The notes: generated by a model not told the origin, from the sequence alone. Shown: positions 8,044-16,712, counted from the stretch's first letter. The stretch: 64,000 nt of DNA from Bradyrhizobium sp. (GCF_004799405.1 NZ_SSMW01000074.1:1-64000); one strand, 5' to 3'. Numbers and translations are program-made.

Positions 8044-8783
8044 ATCCCGATACGCGCGCGCTGTTGACGGTGTCCGATGCGCATGTCGCCTACGGCAAGG
8101 TCGAAGCCGTGCGCGCGGTGTCGCTCGAGGTCGCCGACAACGAGATCGTCACCATCATCGGCGCCAACGGCGCCGGCAAGACCACGCTGCTGAATGCCAT
8201 CATGGGCATCCTGCCGCTGAAGGGTCGCGCCAGCCTTGCCGGCGCCGACATGGCGCAGCTCGAGATCGAGGACCGGGTCGCGGCCGGCCTCAGCCTGGTG
8301 CCGGAGCACCGCGAACTCTTCAGCGCCATGAATGTCGAGGACAATCTGCAGCTCGGCGCGTTCCGGGTCGCGAAAGCGGCCGCGGCCGCAGCCTTCGAGC
8401 GAGTCTACGCGCTGTTTCCGCGGCTGAAGGAGCGGCGCAGGCAACTGGCGGGGACGCTGTCCGGCGGCGAGCAGCAGATGCTGGCGATGGGCCGCGCCTT
8501 GATGGGTGCGCCACGGCTTCTGATGCTGGACGAGCCGAGCCTCGGGCTCGCGCCGATCATCGTCGCCGATATTTTCCGCACCATCGGCGAGTTGCGCGCC
8601 GGCGGGGTGTCGGTGCTGCTGGTCGAACAGAACGCACAGGCAGCCCTGCAAATCGCCGACCGCGCCTATGTGATGGAGCTCGGCGAGTTTATCCTGAATG
8701 GCCCGGCAAAGGAGATCGCCGGCAACGATCGCGTCGCCGCGAGCTATCTCGGATTTACGCACGAGGGTGCGAGCGGGATTTAA
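8040..8783 (+). CDS. ABC transporter ATP-binding protein (LivF family)
   Basis: 247-residue second ATPase of the Liv-type importer. Motifs: Walker A IGANGAGKTTLL, signature LSGGEQQMLAMGRAL, Walker B RLLMLDEPSLGLAP, and the VLLVEQNAQAALQIADRAYVMELG end typical of LivF. ATG 8040 overlaps the preceding stop, which fixes the start. Energises import together with the fused LivM-LivG subunit. It is the last gene of the operon; convergent with the binding-protein gene, with a terminator between them. Confidence 0.93.
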   Translation: MNPDTRALLTVSDAHVAYGKVEAVRAVSLEVADNEIVTIIGANGAGKTTLLNAIMGILPLKGRASLAGADMAQLEIEDRVAAGLSLVPEHRELFSAMNVEDNLQLGAFRVAKAAAAAAFERVYALFPRLKERRRQLAGTLSGGEQQMLAMGRALMGAPRLLMLDEPSLGLAPIIVADIFRTIGELRAGGVSVLLVEQNAQAALQIADRAYVMELGEFILNGPAKEIAGNDRVAASYLGFTHEGASGI

Positions 8784-8825
8784 GTCAAGCGAGCCCCGCG
8801 AACGATAGACTGTTAACCTGCCAAG

Positions 8826-8852
8826 AAAAAAGCCGGCCCTGCGAGGGCCGAC
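8826..8852 (-). terminator. Rho-independent terminator after the binding-protein operon
   Basis: On the minus strand CGGCCCT, loop CGC, AGGGCCG is followed by GC and TTTTTTCTT (plus-strand A-run 8826-8831). It lies between the convergent ends of livF and the binding-protein gene and suits the minus-strand transcript best. Confidence 0.75.
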
Positions 8853-8876
8853 TCATTATTCATGCAACCGCCTCGC

Positions 8877-10028
8877 TCACTGCGTCAGAACGTACTTGCC
8901 GTCCTTCACGGTCAGGAGGATGCGCGCGCGGTCGTCGAGGCCGTAGCGGTCCTTTTCGGTGAAGTTGTAAACGCCCTGGCTCGCGGCGATCTCATGTTCG
9001 GTGAGTAATGCCTGGCGGATAGCTTCACGGAATTCCGGCGTTCCCGGCTTTGCCGTCTTCAGCGCCACGGGAACCACGCGCTCGAGCACCTTGAAGGCAT
9101 CATAGGAATGCCCGGCAAACTGGCTGCGGCTGTTGGGGCCATATTTGGCTTCATAGGCGGTGTCGAGCGCAAGACCCGGCTTCTTGGTGAGCGCGCTGTC
9201 GGGTTGATCCTCAGGATCCATCACCGGACCCGACGCCATGATCACGCCTTCGGCGGCCTTCCCCGCGATGCGGATGAAGTCCATGCTGGCGGCACCGTGG
9301 TTGTGATAAATCAACCCCTTATAGCCGCGCGCGCGCAATTCAGTCTGCGGCAATGCCGCAGCCGTGCCTGACCCGCCAACCAGGATCGCGTCCGGATTGG
9401 CGGCGATCAGCTTCAGCACCTGCCCGGTAACTGACGTGTCCGGGCGCGCATAGCGCTCCTCATCAACGATCGTCAGGCCCAGCGGCACGCCCTGCGTCTT
9501 GAGGTCGTTGAACCAGAGATCGCCATAGGAATCGGAGTAACCGATATAGCCGACGGTCTTGACGTCATGCATCTTCATGTGCGCGTACAAGCCCTTGCCC
9601 ATGAGCGGCACCGGCTGCGGCATCGACACCGACCATTTGGCGCGCTCCGGCGTAATCGGAAATGGCGCGAGGCTGATATGCGGAACGCCGGCTTCATTGG
9701 CGACCGTCGACACCGCGACCGTCGGCGGCGTGGTGGACGAGCCCATGATGATGTCGGCCTTGGACTCCGTGACGAAACGCCGCGCGTTGGTGGTGGCGTT
9801 GGTCGGGTCGCCGCCGTCGTCGAGCACGATCACCTTGAGCGGCACGCCCCCGATTTCCTTGGCCACGAATTCGAGCGCGTTGCGTTCGGGAATGCCGAGT
9901 GCCGCCGCCGGTCCCGTGGTGGTGACGGTAATCCCGATCACGATTTCATTGGTTTGCGCCATGGCCGGCAACGCCGGCAGCGCCAGAGACGCCGCGATCA
10001 CAGCGGCCGACAGACAGAACTTGTTCAT
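8877..10028 (-). CDS. Periplasmic branched-chain-type substrate-binding protein
   Basis: 383 residues with a clear Sec signal peptide (MNKFCLSAAVIAASLALPALPAMA, cleaved after AMA). The mature part is a type I periplasmic binding fold: EIVIGITVTTTGPAAALGIPERNAL, VLDDGGDPTNATTNARRF, IMGSSTTPPTVA, GYIGYSDSYGDLW and AGHSYDAFKVL. It would deliver substrate to the LivH/LivMG/LivF complex encoded convergently. It is distal in the minus-strand operon that includes a thioesterase, SDR, feruloyl-CoA-synthetase-like ligase and crotonase, which suggests an aromatic or phenylpropanoid acid as ligand (inference). Confidence 0.9.
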   Translation of the reverse strand: MNKFCLSAAVIAASLALPALPAMAQTNEIVIGITVTTTGPAAALGIPERNALEFVAKEIGGVPLKVIVLDDGGDPTNATTNARRFVTESKADIIMGSSTTPPTVAVSTVANEAGVPHISLAPFPITPERAKWSVSMPQPVPLMGKGLYAHMKMHDVKTVGYIGYSDSYGDLWFNDLKTQGVPLGLTIVDEERYARPDTSVTGQVLKLIAANPDAILVGGSGTAAALPQTELRARGYKGLIYHNHGAASMDFIRIAGKAAEGVIMASGPVMDPEDQPDSALTKKPGLALDTAYEAKYGPNSRSQFAGHSYDAFKVLERVVPVALKTAKPGTPEFREAIRQALLTEHEIAASQGVYNFTEKDRYGLDDRARILLTVKDGKYVLTQ

Positions 10029-10118
10029 TGATTCCTCCCTAAGGCGTTGTTTTCCATTCTAGATCAATCGAGGCCCAATTCAGCCCCTTCTTTAGGTCAT
10101 GCGTCTCTTTCGGTCACG

Positions 10119-10157
10119 GGCTTGTTAAATCATAGGCTTGTTGAATCATAGGCTTGG
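10119..10157. repeat. Short tandem repeat, 16-bp unit
   Basis: GGCTTGTTAAATCATA (10119-10134) is followed directly by GGCTTGTTGAATCATA (10135-10150) and the first bases of a third unit. It lies between the binding-protein gene start and the end of the thioesterase gene. Function unknown; it may be a remnant or a regulatory duplication. Confidence 0.5.
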
Positions 10158-10162
10158 CCGAT

Positions 10163-10582
10163 TCACCCCCGCTTGAACCGTGCGACGATCTCCTCCGGCA
10201 CGGCCGCGGATTTCAGCCGTGCAGGGTCGTCCGGATGCCGTCCCACCAGCACCCGGGTTTCGAACGCCTCGATCGCCAAAGCCTCCCCCTTGAACACGCG
10301 GTGGGTGACCTCGAAGCTCGAGCGGTTGAAGCTCTCGACCCGGCTCTCGATCGCGATCCAGTCGCCATGGGTCGATGCGATATGAAACTTCGCCCGCGTG
10401 TCCACCATCGGAATCCCGACCAGGCCGTATTTCCTGATGATGTCCTGCTTGGAGAACCCGGCGGCTTCGAACAGGATCGAAGTCGAATCGTCGAACATCT
10501 CGAAGTAGCGCGGGTAATAAACGATGTTGGCGGGGTCGCAGTCGCCCCACTGGATCTGTACGTCCCTGCGGTTGACGAACAT
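10163..10582 (-). CDS. Acyl-CoA thioesterase, 4-hydroxybenzoyl-CoA thioesterase (4HBT) family
   Basis: 139-residue single hotdog-fold protein. The N-terminus carries the 4HBT active-site pattern with the catalytic Asp (QWGDCDPANIVYYPRYFEMFD, Asp at about residue 16). Length is normal for the family. It would hydrolyse an aromatic acyl-CoA to free acid and CoA in the cytoplasm. It lies 9 bases downstream of the SDR gene within the ligase/crotonase operon, so it may release 4-hydroxybenzoate or a related acid, or limit CoA trapping when thioesters accumulate. Confidence 0.85.
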   Translation of the reverse strand: MFVNRRDVQIQWGDCDPANIVYYPRYFEMFDDSTSILFEAAGFSKQDIIRKYGLVGIPMVDTRAKFHIASTHGDWIAIESRVESFNRSSFEVTHRVFKGEALAIEAFETRVLVGRHPDDPARLKSAAVPEEIVARFKRG

Positions 10583-10591
10583 GCGATGCCC

Positions 10592-11353
10592 TTAGCGCGG
10601 CGCCATGCGAAGCGCAGCGTCGAGTCGCACCACCTCGCCGTTCAGATAGGGATTGTCGATCATGTGCAGCGCCAATGAAGCGAATTCGTCGGCGTGGCCG
10701 AGCCGGCGCGGAAACGGGATCGCGGCGGCGAGACTGTCCTGTGCTTCCTGCGGCAAATTCGCCAATAGCGGCGTAAGAAACAGGCCCGGCGCGATGGTGA
10801 GGACGCGAATGCCGAACTGCGCCAGTTCGCGCGCGATCGGCAGCGTCATCGCGACGATGCCGCCCTTCGACGCCGCATAGGCCGACTGCCCGATCTGGCC
10901 GTCATAGGCCGCGACCGATGCGGTGCAAATCACCACGCCGCGCTCGCCGGTCGAAAGCGGCTCCAGCTTGGACATCTCCGCGGTCGCCAGCCGCAGCATG
11001 TTGAAGGTGCCGATCAGGTTGACCTTGATCACCTTGTCGAAATCGGCGAGCGGCATCGGACCCTCGCGACCGATCACCCGCTTGGCGACGCCGATGCCGG
11101 CGCAATTGACCAATACCCGCGCAGGGCCATGGGCCTTGCCAGCCGCCACGATGGCGGCCTCGGCGGAGGCTGCGTCGGCAACGTCGCAAACGATCGCAAC
11201 GCCCTTGATTTCGGCGGCGACGCTTTCGGCCAATTTGGCGTTGAGGTCGCACACGGCGACCTTGGCGCCTTGCGCGGCAAGCCGGCGCGCGGTCGCGGCG
11301 CCCAATCCCGAAGCACCGCCGGTGACGATGGCGGCCTGATCCTTCAACTGCAT
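10592..11353 (-). CDS. Short-chain dehydrogenase, 3-hydroxyacyl-CoA dehydrogenase type-2-like
   Basis: 253-residue classical SDR. NAD-binding motif TGGASGLGAATAR, cofactor-selecting Asp (VAVCDLN), VNCAGIG, catalytic Ser (CTASVAAYDG) and YAASK (Tyr and Lys). The C-terminal region APGLFLTPLL resembles human 17-beta-HSD10-like 3-hydroxyacyl-CoA dehydrogenases. It would oxidise a 3-hydroxyacyl-CoA produced by the crotonase of the same operon. A close paralogue sits at 37222-37980 beside the acyl-CoA dehydrogenases. Confidence 0.87.
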   Translation of the reverse strand: MQLKDQAAIVTGGASGLGAATARRLAAQGAKVAVCDLNAKLAESVAAEIKGVAIVCDVADAASAEAAIVAAGKAHGPARVLVNCAGIGVAKRVIGREGPMPLADFDKVIKVNLIGTFNMLRLATAEMSKLEPLSTGERGVVICTASVAAYDGQIGQSAYAASKGGIVAMTLPIARELAQFGIRVLTIAPGLFLTPLLANLPQEAQDSLAAAIPFPRRLGHADEFASLALHMIDNPYLNGEVVRLDAALRMAPR

Positions 11354-11389
11354 GGTTCTCTCCCCTGGCGGCTACTTGTTCGATGTTGG

Positions 11390-13264
11390 CTACAGCGTTA
11401 TCACCTGCGCGGTCGGCGCCGGCGAATAAAGTTCCTCGACTATATCAGCCCGATGATCCAGCACCGCGCGCTGGTTGATCGAACCCTTGTCGGTGACCTC
11501 GCCGCGATCGATCGACAGCGGCGTGTCGAGCAGCACGACGCAGGTGATTCTTGTCGACGATCCTGTCGAGGTCGCCAGAAATTTTATCAATCGTTCGCGA
11601 AATGCCTGGCGGATCACCGGATCGGCTGCTGCAGCCGCAAGATCATCTGGTGCAAGCGCCGGATTGACCAGCCGGCAGCCATCGAGATCGAGAACAACCA
11701 GCGCCGACACCTCGTCGCGGTTGATGCCCGCGATCACGGCATCGCGCACGATCGGCGCGCAGGCCGCGACAAACCGCGCGCGGAGCGGACCGACGCTGAC
11801 CCAGGTGCCGCTGGCCAGCTTGAAATCCTCGGCGATGCGGCCGTCGAAATCGAAGCCGGCGCCGAGATCGCCGGGATCGGCCGGCTTGAGCGCGTCACCG
11901 AATTTGTAGAAACCTTCCTCGTCGAAGGCATTCGCAGTCAGTTCCGGCTGACGCCAATAGCCCGGCGTCACGTTCGGTCCTTTGGCGCGGACCTCCACCT
12001 TGCCGTTGTTCGGGACCAGCTTGGCATCGTTGCCCGACACCGGAAGCCCGACATGGCCGGAGCGGCTGGTGGCCGGCCGCACCGACATGAAGAACGGCGC
12101 GGTCTCGGTGGCGCCGAGGCCGGTCAGCATCGGGACGCGAACGCCGGTTTCCTGCACGGCGAGTTCGTCGAGGCTGTTCCAGACAAAGGGCGACAGCGCC
12201 GCGCCGCTGAAGAACATCGCGTGCAGGCGGTGAAAGAATTTCGCGCGCAAGGCCTTGTCGTCGCGCAAATAGGGCAGCAGCGATTCATAACCCTTGGGCA
12301 CGTTGAAATAGACCGTCGGCGAAATCTCGCGAAGATTGCGCACGGTCTCCTCGATGCCGCCCGGCATCGGCTTGCCCTCGTCGAGATACATCGAGCCGCC
12401 GTTGAACAGCGTCAGCCCGATATTGTGGTTGCCGCCGAAGGTATGATTCCACGGCAGCCAGTCGACGATGACAGGCGGCTCGTCCTTGAGGAACGCCAGC
12501 GTCTCGCGCAGCATCACCTGGTTGGCGCAGATCATGCGCTGGGTATTGATGACCGCCTTGGGATTGCCGGTCGAGCCGGATGTGAGCAGGAATTTTGCGA
12601 TGGTGTCCGGGCCGATGGCGTCATGCACGGCATCGAGGCGCGGATGTTCCGGCGTTTCCAGTAACTCGCTCAGCATCGTCGTGCCACGACCGGGCAGCGC
12701 GCCATGCGAGGCGACGATCTCGGTTGCTGCGGGAATATTGACGGAGAGCGCCTCGGCAAACCTGTTCGCGTCGTCGGCGAACACCAGACCGGGCGTCAGC
12801 AATTTGACGAGGTAGCCGAGCTTGCCGTAGTCCTTCGACACCAGCGAATAGGCTGGAGATACCGGGCAAAACGGAATCCCCGCATAAAGCGCGCCGAACG
12901 CGATCAAGGCGTGATCGATCGAATTGCCGGAGAGGATAACGATCGGTTTTTCGGTCGAAAGGTCGCGCGCGAGCAACGCCGACGCGATACGCCGGCTTGA
13001 ATCCAGCAAATGCGCGTAGGTTAGTTGCCGCCATCCGCCGCCGGCGGCGCGTTCCGCCATGAACACGCGATCCGGCTCGGCCCTGGCCCAATGGTGCAGC
13101 CGGTCGGTAATCCGAACCGGATATTCCCCGAGTGGAATTTTCGGGCGCAGATAGATCGTGCCGTCGTCGCGGCGCTCGACCGTGACGGCGGGATCGCCGA
13201 ACGAAATCGCGCGCAGCGGATACGTCTCGCTGGCCGGGACAGATATGTTGGGTCTCGCACTCAT
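11390..13264 (-). CDS. Acyl-CoA synthetase, feruloyl-CoA synthetase-like
   Basis: 624-residue ANL-superfamily ligase that activates a carboxylic acid to its CoA thioester through an acyl-adenylate. P-loop LLTSGSTGNPKAV near 228-240, WLPWNHTFGGNHN, YFNVPKGYESLLPYL, the GLGATETAPF A5 motif, and FDFDGRIAEDFKLASG with the hinge Asp/Arg. Its length and the WLPWNHTFGGN and GRIAEDFKL regions match the feruloyl-CoA synthase subgroup rather than short fatty acyl ligases. The classic A10 lysine region is replaced by VTDKGSINQRA, as in that group. One base separates it from the crotonase upstream; the SDR follows. Confidence 0.87.
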   Translation of the reverse strand: MSARPNISVPASETYPLRAISFGDPAVTVERRDDGTIYLRPKIPLGEYPVRITDRLHHWARAEPDRVFMAERAAGGGWRQLTYAHLLDSSRRIASALLARDLSTEKPIVILSGNSIDHALIAFGALYAGIPFCPVSPAYSLVSKDYGKLGYLVKLLTPGLVFADDANRFAEALSVNIPAATEIVASHGALPGRGTTMLSELLETPEHPRLDAVHDAIGPDTIAKFLLTSGSTGNPKAVINTQRMICANQVMLRETLAFLKDEPPVIVDWLPWNHTFGGNHNIGLTLFNGGSMYLDEGKPMPGGIEETVRNLREISPTVYFNVPKGYESLLPYLRDDKALRAKFFHRLHAMFFSGAALSPFVWNSLDELAVQETGVRVPMLTGLGATETAPFFMSVRPATSRSGHVGLPVSGNDAKLVPNNGKVEVRAKGPNVTPGYWRQPELTANAFDEEGFYKFGDALKPADPGDLGAGFDFDGRIAEDFKLASGTWVSVGPLRARFVAACAPIVRDAVIAGINRDEVSALVVLDLDGCRLVNPALAPDDLAAAAADPVIRQAFRERLIKFLATSTGSSTRITCVVLLDTPLSIDRGEVTDKGSINQRAVLDHRADIVEELYSPAPTAQVITL

Positions 13265-13265
13265 G

Positions 13266-14069
13266 TCACGCGGGCTTTACCTTGGCGGTCTTGCGGTCGA
13301 GGAACGCGCGGATCCGAAGCTTGGCCTCCTTGTCGCTCTGGGCAACCGTCGCCATCAGCGATTCCATCAACAGGCCGGTTTGCGGATTGGCCTCCGCGAT
13401 CATCGGCAGCGCCTGCAACACCGCGAAATTCGTCAGCGGCGCATTGTTTGCCACCCGCGTGGCAAGTTCCATCGCCTTGGCGAACGCGTTGCCATCTTCG
13501 GTGAGATATTGCGCAAAGCCGTAGGACGCGCCTTCGGTCGCGGAATAGACCCTCCCCGTCAGCATCATATCGGTCATCCGCGCAACCCCGATCAGCCGCG
13601 GCAGCCGTACCGATCCGCCGCCGCCGACGAAAATGCCGCGCTGTCCCTCGGGCAGCGCGAAATAGGCCGAGGGTTCGGCGACGCGAATATGCGCCGCACA
13701 GGCAAGCTCCAGCCCGCCGCCGATCACCGCACCCTTGAGCGCTGCGATCACCGGCACGCGGCTATATTGAATCCGGTCGAACACCCGATGCCACATCTGC
13801 GAATGCCGCAAGCCGTCGGTGGCGTCGTGCTCGGTCAGTTCCGACAGGTCGAGGCCCGACGAGAAATGATCGCCGATGCCGTGGATCACCACCGCACCGA
13901 TGCCGTCGGGCAGGCTGGAAAAGCAATCCTGGATCGCCAGAACAATGCCGTCGTTGAGCGCGTTGCGCTTGGCCGGGCGGTTGAGACCCACGGTCAGCAC
14001 CGCGCCCACGGTCTCGATCCGGAGCAGCGCGGAGGACCCGGCGATCGCGGCGGCGGTGGCGTTTCCCAT
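13266..14069 (-). CDS. Enoyl-CoA hydratase/isomerase family protein (crotonase)
   Basis: 267-residue crotonase with LNRPAKRNAL, the first oxyanion-hole segment (HFSSGLDLSEL) and the second (LKGAVIGGGLELACAAHIRVA). The Glu positions of classical enoyl-CoA hydratases are not obvious: PEGQRGIFVGGGG replaces the usual PE...GL.P..GG. It could hydrate, or hydrate and cleave, a hydroxycinnamoyl-CoA made by the adjacent ligase. First gene of the five-gene minus-strand operon, 1 base before the ligase gene; an A+T-rich palindrome lies 27 bases upstream of its start. Confidence 0.85.
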   Translation of the reverse strand: MGNATAAAIAGSSALLRIETVGAVLTVGLNRPAKRNALNDGIVLAIQDCFSSLPDGIGAVVIHGIGDHFSSGLDLSELTEHDATDGLRHSQMWHRVFDRIQYSRVPVIAALKGAVIGGGLELACAAHIRVAEPSAYFALPEGQRGIFVGGGGSVRLPRLIGVARMTDMMLTGRVYSATEGASYGFAQYLTEDGNAFAKAMELATRVANNAPLTNFAVLQALPMIAEANPQTGLLMESLMATVAQSDKEAKLRIRAFLDRKTAKVKPA

Positions 14070-14095
14070 TGTTATTTTACGTCCTGTCCAGAATA

Positions 14096-14110
14096 GTTAT
14101 GTTTTATAAC
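14096..14110. promoter_or_regulatory. Candidate operator, palindrome GTTAT-GTTTT-ATAAC
   Basis: Perfect 5-bp arms around GTTTT, 27 bases upstream of the crotonase start and so within the promoter region of the aromatic operon. The core TTATGTTTTATAA closely matches TTACGTTTTGTAA at 47071-47083 in front of the alcohol dehydrogenase gene. A MarR- or TetR-type dimer site is likely; the cognate regulator is unknown, with the MarR at 4422 the nearest candidate. Confidence 0.45.
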
Positions 14111-14142
14111 GATTGGAGGGGGAGTCAATAAGCGGCTTTCTT

Positions 14143-14339
14143 ACCCTCCCCTGGAGGGGGAGGGTCGGTTCGCATGAGCCAACGGGTCGGCGCGAAGTGC
14201 CGCCCGATGATAAACTCCGCGAAAGCGAAACGGGGTGGGGTGACAGTCGCTCAAAGCGCGCACCGTTCAAAGCGAGCGACCTTCACCCCATCCCGCCGCT
14301 CATTTCATGAGCGTCGACCCTCCCCTTCCAGGGAGGGTA
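14143..14339. repeat. Long palindromic intergenic repeat
   Basis: Begins ACCCTCCCCTGGAGGGGG and ends CCCTCCCCTTCCAGGGAGGGT, with an inner GGGGTGGGGTGA matched by TCACCCCATCCC. It is a composite foldback element of the kind found between genes in Bradyrhizobium. It fills most of the gap 14070-14489; no gene is visible there. Confidence 0.65.
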
Positions 14340-14489
14340 TAGTGATAACGATGAAATAGGCCGATTTTGACCTTTGCCCGATTTTAAAAGTCGATGTAGT
14401 GACGTCCGCTCAAGGCGCAGGTGAGGCAACTCTGGAGGGTTGGTACAATGCTGATGTTCCGCGCATCCACGATCTGTTTCAAGTGATCG

Positions 14490-15973
14490 TTAGCGGACCA
14501 CAATGTCTTGATCGTAGACCCAGACACTCCGTAGGCCACAAGAACGTTTTTCGTTTGGCTCACCGAATTGATCAATAATGCTTTGAGGGTCAAGATCGGT
14601 CATTACCACGAACCGATAAGCAGGCCGGCGCGATAAATCAAAGCGGCTCTCCCGATATCTTGCAAGGTCATTTCCCCAAAAAAGGGCTTTTCCATCCGGC
14701 GTGATCGGATCAATCTGATATTTCCAGTCGCTCATGACTTCGATCCGCCGCGCCTGCCAAAATCCCGCCAAGCCGTCACGTAAACCAAGATCTGAAACAC
14801 AAGTTGAATCGTTAATATTCCACAACGATCCGTTTGGCGCGACGCCTGTATGGAGGATCAGTGCGACCGGTACGGCAACGCTTGACCAAGAGAAAAGCGC
14901 CAACACGCCGCGATAACGCGTAAAAAGTACTGCGGTAACGGCGGCGGCCCCAAAGATGACCGGCCACCAAATCAAGGGAGTGAGATATCGATACGAGCCG
15001 CGACCCTCGTACAAAAATCCAACTGTCAAAGTTATTGCAGCCAGCATCGAGGCGGCGCCAAACATCCAATAGAAACTGACTGATTGCCGGTTACGCAAGT
15101 ACAAAATTGGAACCGCACGCAAAACACGATCGCTGGCGTAATTGTTCCAACAAACGTTGATGCATCAACTTGGCTCGCGAATAGCATCACGCGAGTAGTA
15201 ATATTAGAAAACTCTATTCGGGGAAGTGGCTGCTGATGTGGCAATAAGTCAGCTAAGAACCAGCCAACAATAGTACCAAGCACAATTGAGCCGATGGGTG
15301 CGAGTCCCTGACGATCATGCGGTCCTCGAATGAGGAGAACCAACAACATCGGGGCCACAAAATAAAAAACGAAGATGCGATCTGACAATACAATCATGCA
15401 GCAAACGAGACATAAGACCCCGATTCGTAACCAACTGAATGCCCTCCTTAAATTGTGGACGAGGATTGCGGCCAGAATCGAAACAATGAACGCACCCCCA
15501 TGCGTTATCGGCTGTAGCGTAAGGATGTGTCGTCCGCCACCAGATTTTGCCATCTCAACAATCATAAGAACCAGTGTCACCAGCCATACCGCGGAGACCG
15601 CTTCGCGAGCCGAAAGATTGGTGATGCCACTTAAAACGGTGCCGCAGCCGTATAGCAAAGTGCAAAACCAAACCGCTGCTCCAACGAAGATAGCCGCACG
15701 CCAGGAACCCGTGATCAACTGTACAGGCACGGACGTCAGAAAGTCTGGAAACAGGCTCGGCGCCGTGGGAAACTGAAATTCCTGCCAATTGTATCGATCG
15801 AAGAATACGTGGTTAGTCCAGTCAACGATCAATAAGTTATCGCTATTGAGGAACTTGGAAACAAAACTGCTTCTCGAAAATGCAAATAACAGAAAGAGTG
15901 TTCCTCCCAAAAGCTCCCATGCAATTGGCGGATATTTTAGACCAGCGTCGACCTGCGAAGTTCGGGCAGCCAT
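14490..15973 (-). pseudogene. Frameshifted multi-pass membrane protein gene
   Basis: Two overlapping frames make one protein. 15973 down to about 15125 encodes MAARTSQVDAGLKYPP and a series of strongly hydrophobic segments ending ITPAIVF. The continuation RAVPILYLRNRQSVSFYW and three more hydrophobic segments lies in another frame down to 14490. One extra T in the TTTT run at 15121-15124 (minus strand) would join them as IVFLRAVPIL. Without it the first frame drifts into Cys-rich nonsense. The whole, about 490 residues, resembles an integral-membrane glycosyltransferase-like or polymer-export protein, but no motif is diagnostic. Base composition is A+T-richer than its neighbours. Confidence 0.65.
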
Positions 15974-15980
15974 ATATCGT

Positions 15981-16160
15981 TCATATCATGCGCAGTTCCG
16001 AGAAGTACACAAGCGCACTTCGTCCTTCGACACCCCTGAGTGCTCGTAGCGACTTCGGTGGAGTGCGGACCAATTCATTAACGTCGGCACGAACCCTTTC
16101 GATGGCCTTTTGCACTCGCTCATTTGGCGGAAGAAATTGCAGGGTCGTGATGCAGTTCGT
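15981..16160 (-). pseudogene. Cas1-like remnant
   Basis: An in-frame piece of about 55 residues, ending at a stop at 15981, reads NERVQKAIERVRADVNEL, then SLRALRGVEGRSALVYFSEL. This matches the region of Cas1 integrases just before and at the first metal-binding Glu (LRGIEG...YF pattern). Nothing of the N-terminal domain or the later His/Asp catalytic residues is present, and the upstream side is a repeat. It is an orphan scrap with no CRISPR array or other cas gene nearby. The assignment rests on a short match. Confidence 0.4.
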
Positions 16161-16170
16161 CAGCTTGCGG

Positions 16171-16222
16171 CGCGACCCCCCACCCCCGACCCCTCCCCGC
16201 CGCTTCGCGGAGGGAGGGGAGA
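16171..16222. repeat. Palindromic G+C-rich intergenic repeat
   Basis: CCCCTCCC, then CGCCGCTTCGCGG, then AGGGAGGGG form a strong hairpin downstream of the DUF3237 gene. It belongs to the same repeat class as 32629-32653 and may double as a transcription stop for the minus-strand TRAP/DUF3237 unit. Confidence 0.55.
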
Positions 16223-16243
16223 AGCAGAGAAGGAAATGAAACC

Positions 16244-16702
16244 TCACAGCACCTGATGCACGTCGATCACGACGCGGTCGGCGTGGCGCGCGGCCGAGCC
16301 GATGAACAAGTTCTCCATCAGCCAGCGGTACCTCGCGCTGCCGGTCTCAAAACGCGGCGCTGTGCGGAAATAGATCAGCTTGGGATCGACCGGCTCGCCG
16401 CGCTTGAGCCGCTGCAACAGTTCGACCGGGCCGAAGCGAAGTCCCTTGTTCTCGATATAGACCACCGCGCCATCGTCGGTCTCGAAGGCGTATTTCGCCT
16501 CGAGTTCGATCAACTCGTTGGGGCGGATGATCTGGAAGTCCGCGCCGAACGCACAGACCTTGCCGGTGATTTCGCCGCTCACCTCGCCGCCGATGATGGG
16601 GATGATCCGGCGCACGCCGTGCCCGATATCGCCGGCCGACGTCACCTCGCCGATCCGGGCGGTGATGGTGAAGACATATCGGGTCGAAAGCTGCGGCGTC
16701 AT
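16244..16702 (-). CDS. DUF3237 family protein
   Basis: 152 residues matching DUF3237 (UPF0311): a small beta-barrel-type domain with the pattern GVRRIIPIIGGEVSG, IRPNELIELEAKYAFETDDGA, YIENKGLRFGP and a C-terminal FRTAPRFETG, YRWLMENLFIG. Biochemical role unknown. Members are often found beside transporters and aromatic or hydroxy-acid catabolic genes, as here, where it lies 10 bases after the TRAP large permease gene and is probably cotranscribed. Confidence 0.85.
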   Translation of the reverse strand: MTPQLSTRYVFTITARIGEVTSAGDIGHGVRRIIPIIGGEVSGEITGKVCAFGADFQIIRPNELIELEAKYAFETDDGAVVYIENKGLRFGPVELLQRLKRGEPVDPKLIYFRTAPRFETGSARYRWLMENLFIGSAARHADRVVIDVHQVL

Positions 16703-16712
16703 CGGGAACCCC

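Noticed and set aside
10119-10157. Possible CRISPR repeats
   Set aside because: The units are adjacent without spacers and there are too few copies; it is a simple tandem repeat.
11129-12664. Long plus-strand open frame (511 codons) opposite the SDR and CoA ligase genes
   Set aside because: It is antisense to well-supported genes, has repetitive His/Arg/Ala-rich composition and no domain; it arises from high G+C codon bias.
14384-14593. Minus-strand 69-codon frame overlapping the end of the frameshifted membrane protein
   Set aside because: It overlaps in another frame a better explained sequence and has no start signal.
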